From JACJWR01 sp963752505 (GTDB lineage Bacteria; Actinomycetota; Actinomycetes; S36-B12; UBA10799): a stretch of DNA of 64,000 nucleotides. The stretch's first letter is position 1. Each line of letters opens with the position of its first letter. Below the pieces are notes generated by a model. That model was given only the letters and a program-made list of their open reading frames with translations. It was not told where the DNA came from and searched no databases. Shown piece after piece: positions 16,308-26,619 of the stretch. A program made the translations under genes and the position numbers. The stretch is from assembly GCA_963752505.1 (NCBI GenBank), contig CAVVYM010000008.1, positions 62,001-126,000 of the forward strand, given 5' to 3'.

Positions 16308-18539
16308 TCAGTCGCCGAGGCGCTCCACCGGCGCATAGCGCAGCAGGAGCCGCTTCGTGCCGACGCTTCCGAAGTCGATACTCGCCTCGGCGCGATCACC
16401 GGTGCCCCGCGTCGTCACCACCGAACCGAGGCCGAACGAGGGGTGGACCACGCGATCGCCGGGCTGCAGGTTCAGGATCACCGCGCCGCCGCCATTCGAC
16501 GAACCCGCGCGCCCCCCACCAGGGCCGCCGCTGAATCCGCTGGGCGGGGCCGTGGCCTCAGGCGTCGCCTCACCCCTGGTAGCGACGACGTCATCGGGCA
16601 GTTCGGATAGGAAGCGGCTCGGCGGGTTGGCGATGGGGCTCCCCCAGGCCGCCCGCATCCGGGCCCGCGTCAGATAGAGCCTTTCCCTGGCCCTGGTAAT
16701 TCCCACGTAGGCCAAGCGGCGTTCCTCTTCGAGTTCTCGTGGATCGCCCAGTGACCGGGAATGGGGGAAGACACCGTCCTCCATGCCGGTCAAGAAGACA
16801 ACCGGGAACTCCAGCCCCTTGGCCGTGTGCAACGTCATCAGGGTGATCACACCGCCGTCGGCATCGGGCAGTTCGTCTGCGTCGGAGACCAGCGCAACGC
16901 GCTCCAGAAAGTCGTCCAGGGTGGCTGGCTCGGCGTCCTCCGCCGCCGCCCGGTCGGCTTCGAATTCCAGCGCCACAGACTCCAACTCGGCCAGGTTCTC
17001 GGCACGCGTCGCGTCCTGCGGATCGTCCGACGCCTGAAAGGCCGCCAGTAGTCCGGTGAGTTCGAGCACGGCCTGCACAACTGCGCCCAGCCCGGCGGCC
17101 GACTCCTGCACCGCCCGCAGGTCGTCGAGCACCGCTGCGAATGCTCCGAGGGTCTTGATCGCTCGTGGCGTGAGACCCGGCACCTCCGGCGCGCGCCGCA
17201 GCGCCTCAACGAAGGCGATGCGCTCCCGCTGCGCGAAGGACGCGACGAGTTCCTCGGTACGGTTCCCGATACCGCGCTTGGGGGTGTTGAGGATGCGGCG
17301 CAGCGAAACATCGTCGGCCGGATTCGCCAGCACCTTCAAATAGGCCAGCGCATCCTTGATCTCCTTACGCTCGTAGAAGCGAGTGCCGCCGATCACGCGG
17401 TAGGGCAGACCGACGCGAATGAGCACCTCTTCCACGGCCCGCGACTGGGCGTTGGTGCGATAGAAGACGGCCACGTCGCCCGGGGCGACGTCATGCTCGT
17501 CGGCCAGGGAATCGATCTCGCGGGCGATGAATCCCGCCTCGGCACGTTCATCGTCGGCCGCGAACACCACCAGTGGGGCACCACTCCCGGCGTCTGTCCA
17601 CAGCCGCTTGGCGCGCCGGTCTGCGTTGCGAGTGATCACCGCGTTGGCCGCCGTGAGGATGTTCTGCGTCGATCTGTAGTTCTGTTCGAGCAGGATGACC
17701 TTGGCATCCGGGAAGTCCGCTTCGAACTGTTCGATGTTGCGAAGCGTGGCGCCCCGGAAGGCGTAGATGGACTGGTCGGAGTCTCCCACCACGCAGAGCG
17801 CGCCAGGGGCGACGCCGTCGCTGCCATCGCCGACCAGCGCCCGCACGAGCATGTACTGGGCGTGGTTGGTGTCCTGGTACTCGTCCACCAGGATGTGCCG
17901 GAATCTGCGGTGGTAGTGCTCCGCAACGTCGGGGAAACCCGTGAGCAGCGCGACCGTGTGGCCGATGAGGTCATCGAAATCGACGGCCCCCGCGCGCAGC
18001 AGTCGGGCCTGGTAGTCGCGGTAGACCGAAGCCACGATGACATCGCTGGGAACCACAGCGGAACTGGCGAACTGATCGAAATCGATGAGTTCGTTCTTCA
18101 GCGACGAGATGCGACTGGCCATCGCTCGCGGCGTCGTCCGCTTGATGTCCAGATCGGCGTCGCGCATCACCATGGTGAGCAGGCGCAACGAATCGGCGCT
18201 GTCGTAGATCGTGAAGCTCGAGGGCAGATTCAACCGATCGGCGTGGGCCCGCAGGATGCGGACACAAGCGGAGTGGAAGGTCGAGACGGTCATGGCGCGA
18301 GCCCGACGGCCCACCAACTCCGCCACGCGTTCGCGCATCTCGGCGGCGGCCTTGTTGGTGAAGGTAATCGCGAGAATCTCCCCCGGCGCGGCCTGCCGCG
18401 TCTCGAGCAGGTGGGCGATGCGCCTGGTCAGTACCCGGGTCTTGCCGGAACCTGCGCCAGCGACGATGAGCAGCGCCCGGGCTTCGCTACCGACGGCCTC
18501 CCGCTGCTGGGGATTGAGATCGGTCAGAGCGTCGGTCAC
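16308..18539 (-). CDS. pcrA: ATP-dependent DNA helicase PcrA/UvrD
   Basis: Superfamily 1A 3'-5' helicase used in DNA repair and removal of replication blocks. The 743-residue protein has all motifs in order: Walker A AGAGSGKT (27-34), VDEYQDTN (motif II), GDSDQSIYAFRGA (motif III), NYRST (IV), TLHTAKGLEFPVVF (V) and LAYVGITRARERL (VI). The C-terminus ends in the small domain (GDRVVHPSFGLGSV) seen in Gram-positive PcrA. The GTG start lies 6 nt after a TAGACT box, so a leaderless mRNA is likely. Length is normal. It lies upstream of the M23 gene on the same strand. Confidence 0.97.
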   Translation of the reverse strand: MTDALTDLNPQQREAVGSEARALLIVAGAGSGKTRVLTRRIAHLLETRQAAPGEILAITFTNKAAAEMRERVAELVGRRARAMTVSTFHSACVRILRAHADRLNLPSSFTIYDSADSLRLLTMVMRDADLDIKRTTPRAMASRISSLKNELIDFDQFASSAVVPSDVIVASVYRDYQARLLRAGAVDFDDLIGHTVALLTGFPDVAEHYHRRFRHILVDEYQDTNHAQYMLVRALVGDGSDGVAPGALCVVGDSDQSIYAFRGATLRNIEQFEADFPDAKVILLEQNYRSTQNILTAANAVITRNADRRAKRLWTDAGSGAPLVVFAADDERAEAGFIAREIDSLADEHDVAPGDVAVFYRTNAQSRAVEEVLIRVGLPYRVIGGTRFYERKEIKDALAYLKVLANPADDVSLRRILNTPKRGIGNRTEELVASFAQRERIAFVEALRRAPEVPGLTPRAIKTLGAFAAVLDDLRAVQESAAGLGAVVQAVLELTGLLAAFQASDDPQDATRAENLAELESVALEFEADRAAAEDAEPATLDDFLERVALVSDADELPDADGGVITLMTLHTAKGLEFPVVFLTGMEDGVFPHSRSLGDPRELEEERRLAYVGITRARERLYLTRARMRAAWGSPIANPPSRFLSELPDDVVATRGEATPEATAPPSGFSGGPGGGRAGSSNGGGAVILNLQPGDRVVHPSFGLGSVVTTRGTGDRAEASIDFGSVGTKRLLLRYAPVERLGD

Positions 18540-18545
18540 GGGCCA

Positions 18546-18568
18546 AGTCTAAGTGTCGACGCCGACAC
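18546..18568 (-). promoter_or_regulatory. pcrA -10 box with adjacent palindrome
   Basis: TAGACT (18546-18551, minus strand) lies 6 nt before the pcrA GTG. Next to it GTGTCG and CGACAC (18553-18568) form an inverted repeat with a 4-nt centre, in a position suited to an operator. It does not match the actinobacterial LexA box. Confidence 0.35.
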
Positions 18569-18574
18569 AGACGA

Positions 18575-18934
18575 CTACCGCCAGAAGACGGCGATGACCA
18601 CGTTGAGGATCGACAACCCGCCGATGGCTGCCCACACTCCGGTGCTGATGGCCTCCTTCTTGCGGTTGACCAGGATCAGGCCCAGCACCACGAGCAGCAC
18701 CACGAGTTTCACGGCGATCTTGGCGTTGTCGGGGTACAGTTCCTCGTTGCCGTCGGCCAGCGGGTAGGCCAACCCCACGAGCGCGACACCGGTGACCAGC
18801 TGGGTCAGGGCGCCGTGGAACATGGCGTTGTTCACCACTCGGGTCTGGTCCTTGATCTGCACCAAGAAACCACCGATCAGGGCAGCCAGGCCGAGAAAGT
18901 GCAGCACTACCAGGACGTGTTCGAGGAACTCCAT
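18575..18934 (-). CDS. Small four-helix membrane protein
   Basis: A 119-residue integral membrane protein with four predicted helices (about 4-24, 44-60, 70-88 and 98-116) and a short charged loop at 60-69. No catalytic motif is visible and the family function is unknown. Homologues commonly lie beside pcrA or guaA in actinobacteria. ATG at 18934 is 7 nt after a TAGAGT box (18942-18947), again fitting a leaderless mRNA. It sits between guaA, 30 nt upstream, and pcrA, 35 nt downstream, all on one strand. Confidence 0.75.
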   Translation of the reverse strand: MEFLEHVLVVLHFLGLAALIGGFLVQIKDQTRVVNNAMFHGALTQLVTGVALVGLAYPLADGNEELYPDNAKIAVKLVVLLVVLGLILVNRKKEAISTGVWAAIGGLSILNVVIAVFWR

Positions 18935-18964
18935 GGCGACAACTCTATCCCCTGCGCCTGGGCT

Positions 18965-20539
<1,575 letters not shown>

Positions 20540-20549
20540 GGGGCTGACT

Positions 20550-22292
20550 CTACGAGGCCACCGATGCTGGCTGCGCTGGCACCGTCGGAATGCCGAGGTC
20601 GACGGGGAGCCGCCAGGCACCAGGTGCGTCGTCCGGCACCACCGGGTGAATCGGGGCCACCGCCGGCAGGCGTCGGTACTTTTCGCCCTGCGAGGGACGC
20701 TGGTCGACTTCACCCCTGTTCGGCCACAACGACATCGCACGCTCAGCTTGCGCCGTGATGGTCAGCGACGGATTGACACCCAGGTTCGCCGAAACCGCGG
20801 CGCCATCGACGATGTGCAACGTCGGGTAGCCGTGCACGCGATGGTAGGGGTCGATCACGCCGTCCTCGGCCGATTCCGCGATCACTGCGCCGCCGACGAA
20901 GTGGGCGGTCATGGGGGCATTGAGCGGTTCCCCCAGGTTTCCACCGGGGAGGCCACCGATGATCTTCGCGAGCCGCCGGACCGCCTCGTTCGCCACCGGA
21001 ATGTACGTCGGGTTGGGTTCGCCTTCGCCTTGTCGGCTGGTCAACTTGACCCGACCGGTGACCGTCTTCTTCCCTGATACCGTCACCGAGTTGTCGAGGT
21101 TCTGCATCACCAGCGCAATGACGCCTCGTTCGGACCACCTGCGAACATTCGCCAACTTGATCGCGACCTTCGGATTGCGCGCGATCGTCTTCGCCCACGT
21201 CTTCCACCTCGGTACCCCCGGCTCTTCGTCGGTGAGGACCGTCTGCAGCATGCCCATCGAGTTTGAGCCCTTGCCGTAGCGGCACGGTTCGATGTGCGTA
21301 TGCGGTTCCGGGTAGAAACTCGAGGTGATCGCCACCCCGGAGGTGTAGTCCTCTTCGGCCGAATCCGCAATGGCGCCCACGAGCGACTCGGAATTGGTGC
21401 GAGAGAGGTACCCAAGCCGATTCGACAGCCTCGGCAGGATCCCTCTGACCTTCATCCGGTGCAGCAATTTCTGGGTGCTGTAGGTGCCGGCGGCAATGAT
21501 CACCTCGTCGGCTGTGAAGTACTTCTTCGGTCCCGGCGTGCCAGTTCGCTTCGTCTCGATCCGCCACGGTTGGCCATCGGATCCGGGCACCACGCTGGTC
21601 GCCATGGTCAGCGGAAACACCTCCGCGCCAGCCTGTTCGGCCAGACCCAAGTAGTTCTTGGGCAGGGTGTTCTTGGCGTTGTGCCGGCACCCCGTCATGC
21701 ATTCACCACACTCCAGGCACCCCGACCGCTCAGGGCCGACACCGCCGAAGTAGGGATCCTCGCTGGCCACGCCCGCACCCTCGCCGAAGAAAACCCCCAC
21801 GGGGGTCATGCGGAAGGTGTCGCCCACCCCCATCTCATCGGCCACCTGCTTCATGGCCACGTCGGCCCGCGTCATCGTGGGGTTCTGGACCACACCCAGC
21901 ATTCTGGTGGCCTGGTCGTAGTAGGGCGCCAACTCGTCCTGCCAGTCGGTGATGTGTCCCCACTGCCGATCCTTGAAGAACGGCTCCGGCGGCACGTACA
22001 GCGTGTTGGCGTAGACCAGTGAGCCGCCGCCGACGCCGGCACCGGCGAGCACCAAGACGTTGCTCAACAAGTGAATCCGCTGGATGCCGGTCAACCCGAG
22101 GCCGGGCGCCCAGAGGAATCGACGCAGCCGCCAGGAGGTCTTGGGGAAGTCCCCGTCGGTGAAGCGCCGGCCAGCCTCCAGCACCGCGACTCGGTAGCCC
22201 TTCTCGACCAGACGCAGCGCCGAGACCGACCCGCCGAAGCCCGATCCGACGATCACAACGTCGTAATGTCCCGCGTTCTTCACGCTCTTCAC
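20550..22292 (-). CDS. Cholesterol oxidase-like GMC flavoprotein (ChoD-like)
   Basis: A 580-residue FAD-dependent oxidoreductase of the GMC group. GSGFGG (16-21) is the FAD loop, GAGVGGGSLVYANTL (84-98) the second FAD motif, and the C-terminal motif is NPSLTITAQAERA. Cys192, 195, 198 and 202 (GCLECGECMTGC) form a conserved Cys cluster. It resembles mycobacterial ChoD (Rv3409c), which also lies next to guaB2 and guaB3; its sterol oxidase activity is debated, so the substrate is uncertain. The GTG start at 22292 is 3 nt after the aldehyde dehydrogenase stop, so the two are co-translated and may oxidise an alcohol and then an aldehyde. Confidence 0.85.
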   Translation of the reverse strand: MKSVKNAGHYDVVIVGSGFGGSVSALRLVEKGYRVAVLEAGRRFTDGDFPKTSWRLRRFLWAPGLGLTGIQRIHLLSNVLVLAGAGVGGGSLVYANTLYVPPEPFFKDRQWGHITDWQDELAPYYDQATRMLGVVQNPTMTRADVAMKQVADEMGVGDTFRMTPVGVFFGEGAGVASEDPYFGGVGPERSGCLECGECMTGCRHNAKNTLPKNYLGLAEQAGAEVFPLTMATSVVPGSDGQPWRIETKRTGTPGPKKYFTADEVIIAAGTYSTQKLLHRMKVRGILPRLSNRLGYLSRTNSESLVGAIADSAEEDYTSGVAITSSFYPEPHTHIEPCRYGKGSNSMGMLQTVLTDEEPGVPRWKTWAKTIARNPKVAIKLANVRRWSERGVIALVMQNLDNSVTVSGKKTVTGRVKLTSRQGEGEPNPTYIPVANEAVRRLAKIIGGLPGGNLGEPLNAPMTAHFVGGAVIAESAEDGVIDPYHRVHGYPTLHIVDGAAVSANLGVNPSLTITAQAERAMSLWPNRGEVDQRPSQGEKYRRLPAVAPIHPVVPDDAPGAWRLPVDLGIPTVPAQPASVAS

Positions 22293-22295
22293 TCC

Positions 22296-23891
22296 CTATT
22301 TCATTCCCAGACGACGCATGAGCGCCACGGATGCGATCAGGCCTTCGCCCCAGACCTTGTCAGAGAAGACGTCGGGGCGGGTGAAACCCTGCACTCGCTG
22401 CACAGCCACATTCTTGGTCTCGGTGTACTTGAGCAACCCCTCCCGACCGTGCCTTCGCCCCAAACCTGAGGCTCGGAAGCCGCCCATCGGGGCATCGACA
22501 CTGGCCCATGCGGCGCCGTAGCCCTCGTTGATATTCACTGTTCCGGCGTGCAATTGGGCCGCGATCACCTTGCCTTCGCGGTTCGAACTGGTGAGCACCG
22601 AGGCGTTCAACCCGTACTCGGAGTGATTCGCCCGGTCGATCGCCTCGTGTACCGAGTTGACTTTGAACAGGCTGACCACTGGGCCGAAGGTCTCGGTGAA
22701 CGCCAGAATCATGTTGGTCGTCACGTCGGCCAGAATCGTCGGTTCGTAGAAGAACGGCCCGACGTCGGGCCGAGCACGACCACCGGCAAGCACTGTCGCG
22801 CCCTGCCCGACCGCATCATCGACGTGCTCACTGACCCTGGTCAATTGGCGGGCCGAGATCAGCGACCCAACGTCGGCACCCCAACCGATCCCTGCGGCGA
22901 GGTGAAGATCCTTCGTGCGACGGACGAAAGCGTCCGTGAAGGCTTCGTAGATGTCCGCGTGAATGTAGATTCGTTCCATCGAGATACACAATTGGCCGGT
23001 GTTGGAGAAACTGGCCGCCACCGCGATCTTTGCGGCCCGTTCGATATTGACGTCGGGTGCGACGATCATGGCGTTCTTGCCACCGAGCTCCATGGAGCAG
23101 CCGACGAGGCGTTCACCGCAGCGGGCGGCGACCTGCCGCCCCACGGTCGTGGACCCGGTGAACATCACGTAGTCGGCGCGATCGGTAACCATCGGCCCGA
23201 CCACGGGTCCCTCGCCGCTGACGACGTTGAGCACCCCTTCGGGCAGGCCCGCCTCGTACATCTGCTCCACCACCCACAGGGCGGTGAACATCGTCTGCGA
23301 ATCTGGTTTGAGCACCACCGCGTTGCCCGCCATGAGGGCGGCGATGGCGTCGGTGATGGCGAGCGTGAGGGGGTAGTTCCACGGCGAGATGATGCCCACC
23401 ACCCCGATGGGGACGTGGTGGACGCGGGTCTTGGTCAGAACTGGGATGGCCCCGCGGCGGTTGTTGCTGCGCAGCGCCTTCTCGGCGGTGCGTGCGTAGT
23501 AGCGCGAGGTGATGAGCACGTCGCCGAGCTCCTCGGCGGCCGATCCCCTGGCCTTGCCGGTCTCGAGTTGAACCAAGTCCAGGCCCTGGGCCCGGCGCGA
23601 ATAGACCAAGTCGTGGAACCGGAGCAGGATGCGCGCTCGCTGCGCGATCGGCGTCGCAGCCCAGGTCGGCTGCTGACGTCGAGCGGTGCCGAAGGCGATC
23701 TCCACGTCCTGTTCGCTGGAGATCGGCACCGCCGGCAATGGCGATGCGTCGAACGGCGCCGTGGCCACCGTCACCCCGTGCGCACCGGAGGCCGTCACGC
23801 GACCGCGCAGCAACCGGACGAGATCGGCCGTCATCACTGTGTCGGCAAGGGGTGTGCTGGTGTGCGGCGCAGCATCGAGATCAAGGGACAT
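22296..23891 (-). CDS. NAD(P)-dependent aldehyde dehydrogenase, succinate-semialdehyde dehydrogenase-like (GabD2-like)
   Basis: A 531-residue aldehyde dehydrogenase. PWNYP (170-174), FTGSTTVG (244-251), the general base Glu268 in MELGGKNA and the nucleophile Cys302 in GQLCIS are all present. It is closest in character to the long GabD2-type succinate-semialdehyde dehydrogenases of actinobacteria, but substrate choice cannot be read from the sequence. ATG at 23891 follows a TACTCT box by 6 nt. A strong palindrome (23912-23927) overlaps the presumed -35 region, which suggests repression by a dimeric regulator. It is the first gene of a two-gene unit with the ChoD-like protein. Confidence 0.88.
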   Translation of the reverse strand: MSLDLDAAPHTSTPLADTVMTADLVRLLRGRVTASGAHGVTVATAPFDASPLPAVPISSEQDVEIAFGTARRQQPTWAATPIAQRARILLRFHDLVYSRRAQGLDLVQLETGKARGSAAEELGDVLITSRYYARTAEKALRSNNRRGAIPVLTKTRVHHVPIGVVGIISPWNYPLTLAITDAIAALMAGNAVVLKPDSQTMFTALWVVEQMYEAGLPEGVLNVVSGEGPVVGPMVTDRADYVMFTGSTTVGRQVAARCGERLVGCSMELGGKNAMIVAPDVNIERAAKIAVAASFSNTGQLCISMERIYIHADIYEAFTDAFVRRTKDLHLAAGIGWGADVGSLISARQLTRVSEHVDDAVGQGATVLAGGRARPDVGPFFYEPTILADVTTNMILAFTETFGPVVSLFKVNSVHEAIDRANHSEYGLNASVLTSSNREGKVIAAQLHAGTVNINEGYGAAWASVDAPMGGFRASGLGRRHGREGLLKYTETKNVAVQRVQGFTRPDVFSDKVWGEGLIASVALMRRLGMK

Positions 23892-23897
23892 GGGGCC

Positions 23898-23927
23898 AGA
23901 GTATGCGCACACTGACGCACGCGTCAG
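23898..23927 (-). promoter_or_regulatory. Promoter and candidate operator of the aldehyde dehydrogenase-flavoprotein pair
   Basis: -10 TACTCT (23898-23903) lies 6 nt before the ATG. CTGACGC and GCGTCAG arms (23912-23927) form a perfect 7-bp inverted repeat around 2 nt that overlaps the predicted -35. This layout fits a TetR-like repressor site; no such regulator is encoded in the window. Confidence 0.5.
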
Positions 23928-23957
23928 CCCCCCTGACCCCGCAAGTCTCGTGGCACC

Positions 23958-25067
23958 TCAACCCTGCGCGACAACCTCGACCCGTTGGAACTCCTTGAGA
24001 TCGGAGTATCCGCAGGTGGCGACCGCGCGGCGCAGCGCCCCTGCGATGTTCATCAGACCGGTGCTCACGCTGGATGGGCCTTGGAGGATCTCCGCCAACG
24101 ATCCAACCGTGCCGAGTTCCACGAGTTCACCGCGCGGCAAGTGCTCGTGTACGGCCTCCATCCCCCAGTGCCGCCCCTGCCCCGGGGCCTCGTTCGCCCG
24201 TGCCAGCATGGATCCGACCATCACCGCATCGGCGCCGATCGCCATCGCCTTGACGATGTCGCCGGTGCTGCCCATGCCGCCATCGGCGATCACGTGGACG
24301 TACCTGCCGCCGGATTCGTCGAGGTAGTCGCTGCGCGCTGCCGAGACATCGGCAATCGCAGACGCCATGGGGACGCGCACACCGAGCACCTGGTGGGTGG
24401 TGTGCGTCGCTCCGCCGCCGAATCCCACGAGTACGCCAGCTGCACCGGCCCGCATCAGGTGCAGCGCTGCGGAGTGGGTGGCCACACCGCCAACGACGAC
24501 CGGCACGTCGAGGTCGTAGATGAACCGCTTGAGGTTCAGCGGCGCCGCCCGGCCGGAGACGTGTTCCGCGCTGACGGTGGTGCCGCGGATGACGAACACA
24601 TCAACCCCGGAGGTGGTGACGATGCTGGCGAACTCCTCGGTGTTCTTGGGCGACAGCGCCCCCGCCACTGTCACCCCCATCTCCCGTAGTTCGAGCACAC
24701 GTGCGCGCATGAGTTCCGGCGAGATCGGCTGCCGGTACAACTCCTGTAGACGGGCAACAGCGGTAGCCGGATCAAGCGTGCGGATGTGCGCGAGCAGCGA
24801 TTCCGGCTCCTCGTAGCGAGTCCACAGACCCTCCAGGTTGAGCACCGGCAGGGCACCGAGGGCTCCGATCCGGGCAGCCGTCGCGGGTGAGACGACAGAG
24901 TCGGTGGGTGCCGCCATTACGGGGATTTCGAATGAATAGGCATCCAAGCGCCAGGTGGTGGAGCAGTCCTCCGGATCGCGGGTGCGACGGCTGGGCGCGA
25001 TCGCCACGTCGTCGAGGGAATATGCGATGCGGGCGCGCTTGCCGCGGCCGAGCTCGACTTCAGTCAC
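23958..25067 (-). CDS. guaB3: GuaB3 family IMP dehydrogenase-related protein
   Basis: A 369-residue TIM-barrel protein of the GuaB3 family, which lacks the CBS domains and the catalytic Cys of true IMP dehydrogenases; the loop here reads GGGATHTTHQV. Homologues occur beside guaB in actinobacteria. A cyanobacterial GuaB3 has been reported to act as a GMP reductase, so a role in guanine-nucleotide salvage is plausible but not shown here. The GTG start lies 17 nt after the guaB stop and 7 nt after a TAGTCT box (25075-25080). It continues towards the aldehyde dehydrogenase gene, which starts 67 nt further on. Confidence 0.92.
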   Translation of the reverse strand: MTEVELGRGKRARIAYSLDDVAIAPSRRTRDPEDCSTTWRLDAYSFEIPVMAAPTDSVVSPATAARIGALGALPVLNLEGLWTRYEEPESLLAHIRTLDPATAVARLQELYRQPISPELMRARVLELREMGVTVAGALSPKNTEEFASIVTTSGVDVFVIRGTTVSAEHVSGRAAPLNLKRFIYDLDVPVVVGGVATHSAALHLMRAGAAGVLVGFGGGATHTTHQVLGVRVPMASAIADVSAARSDYLDESGGRYVHVIADGGMGSTGDIVKAMAIGADAVMVGSMLARANEAPGQGRHWGMEAVHEHLPRGELVELGTVGSLAEILQGPSSVSTGLMNIAGALRRAVATCGYSDLKEFQRVEVVAQG

Positions 25068-25084
25068 AATCGGCAGACTACCGT

Positions 25085-26573
25085 TCAGGAGCCTCTGTAA
25101 TTGGGCGCCTCGACGGTCATCTGGATGTCGTGCGGGTGACTCTCACGCAGCCCGGCGGCCGTGATGCGCACGAATTGGCCCTTCTCCTGCAGGTCAGATA
25201 CGCGCGCGGCGCCGGCGTAGCCCATCGAGGCTCGCAGCCCCCCGACCAACTGGTGGGCCACCACGGCGAGCCGACCGCGATAGGGCACCTGACCCTCGAT
25301 GCCTTCCGGCACCAACTTGTCGTCGCTGAGGACGTCGTCTTGGAAGTACCGGTCCTTGGAGTAGGAGGCATCGTTCCCCCGCGTCTGCATGGCGCCTAGC
25401 GAGCCCATCCCCCGGTACTGCTTGTACTGCTTGCCATTGACGAAGACGATGTCTCCGGGTGCCTCGTCGCAGCCGGCGAGCAGCGAGCCGAGCATCACCG
25501 AATCGGCACCGGCCACAAGCGCCTTCGCGATGTCGCCGGAGTACTGCAGGCCACCGTCGCCGATGAGCGGCACGCCCGCCGGTCGGCATGCCCGTGCCGC
25601 CTCGTAGATCGCCGTCACCTGCGGCACGCCGACTCCGGCGACCACTCGAGTGGTGCAGATCGAACCCGGGCCCACGCCGACCTTGACTCCGTCGGCCCCG
25701 GCATCGATGAGAGCCTGCGCACCTGCCCTCGTTGCCACGTTGCCGCCGACGACATCGACCCGGCCGGTGCCCTTGACCTTCGCCACGGTCTCGATCACGG
25801 CGCGTGAATGCCCGTGCGCGGTGTCCACGACGAGGAAGTCCACTCCCGCATCGGTCAGGGTCATGGCCCGCTCGAACGCGTCGTCGCCCACCCCGACGGC
25901 GGCGCCCACGACGAGGCGGCCATCGGAATCCTTGGTGGCGTGGGGGTACTGGCCGCGCTTGATGAAGTCCTTGACCGTGATCAGTCCGCGGAGCACCCCG
26001 TCAGCATCGACCAGGGGCAACTTCTCGATCTTGTGTGCGCGTAGCAGTCCGAGAGCGTCGTCGCCGTCGATTCCGACCGGGGCGGTCACCAACGGCATCG
26101 AGGTCATGACATCGGCGACTCGACGGTCGAAGTCCTCCTCGAACCGCATGTCGCGGTTAGTCACGATGCCCAGCAAACGGCCGTCATCGTCCACCACGGG
26201 GAGTCCGGAGATGCGGTACTTGGCGCACATGTCGTTGACTTCGGCCAGCGAGTGACTCGGGCGAGCAGGTGACCGGATCGCTGACCATGCCGGCCTCCGA
26301 CCTCTTCACCATGTCAACCTGGGTTGCCTGGTCGGCGATGGACAGGTTGCGGTGCAGCACGCCAGCACCACCGACTCTGGCCATGGCGATTGCCATGCGC
26401 GCTTCTGTGACGGTGTCCATGGCGCTGGACACCAGCGGTACCGCAAGGGAGATGTTGCGCGTCAGTCGACTGCTGGTGTCGACGTTGCTGGGGATGACGT
26501 CCGACTCCGCTGGCAGCAGGAGGACATCGTCGTAGGTGAGGCCAAGCAGTCCGAATTTGTCGTCATCCACCAT
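25085..26573 (-). CDS. guaB: IMP dehydrogenase, reading frame broken by an apparent 1-nt insertion
   Basis: Oxidises IMP to XMP, the committed step to GMP. Two overlapping frames together encode about 495 residues, the normal length. Frame 1 (from ATG 26573) covers residues 1-106 and ends at an early stop. Frame 2 continues from about 26257 as HSLAEVND and runs to 25085. Removing one base near 26255 joins them as SPE-HSLAEV, which aligns with homologues with no gap. The catalytic Cys is in GPGSICTTR; the CBS pair spans the junction. A TAGCCT box (26580-26585) is 6 nt before the ATG. Because guaB is normally essential, a sequence error or a +1 frameshift is as likely as true loss. Confidence 0.9.
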
Positions 26574-26579
26574 GCGCTA

Positions 26580-26585
26580 AGGCTA
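26580..26585 (-). promoter_or_regulatory. -10 box of guaB
   Basis: TAGCCT on the minus strand ends 6 nt before the guaB ATG with no ribosome site between, which fits a leaderless transcript. No clear -35 is visible. Confidence 0.4.
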
Positions 26586-26619
26586 GTGCCTGCTCCGCGC
26601 TCTGCTGCAGGGGCGATAC

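Noticed and set aside
18553..18568. LexA box before pcrA
   Set aside because: GTGTCG/CGACAC is palindromic but lacks the GAAC...GTTC core of the actinobacterial SOS box.
26184..26573. A separate small protein from the first guaB frame
   Set aside because: Residues 1-106 are plainly the N-terminal part of IMP dehydrogenase and the remainder is shadow sequence after the frame break.
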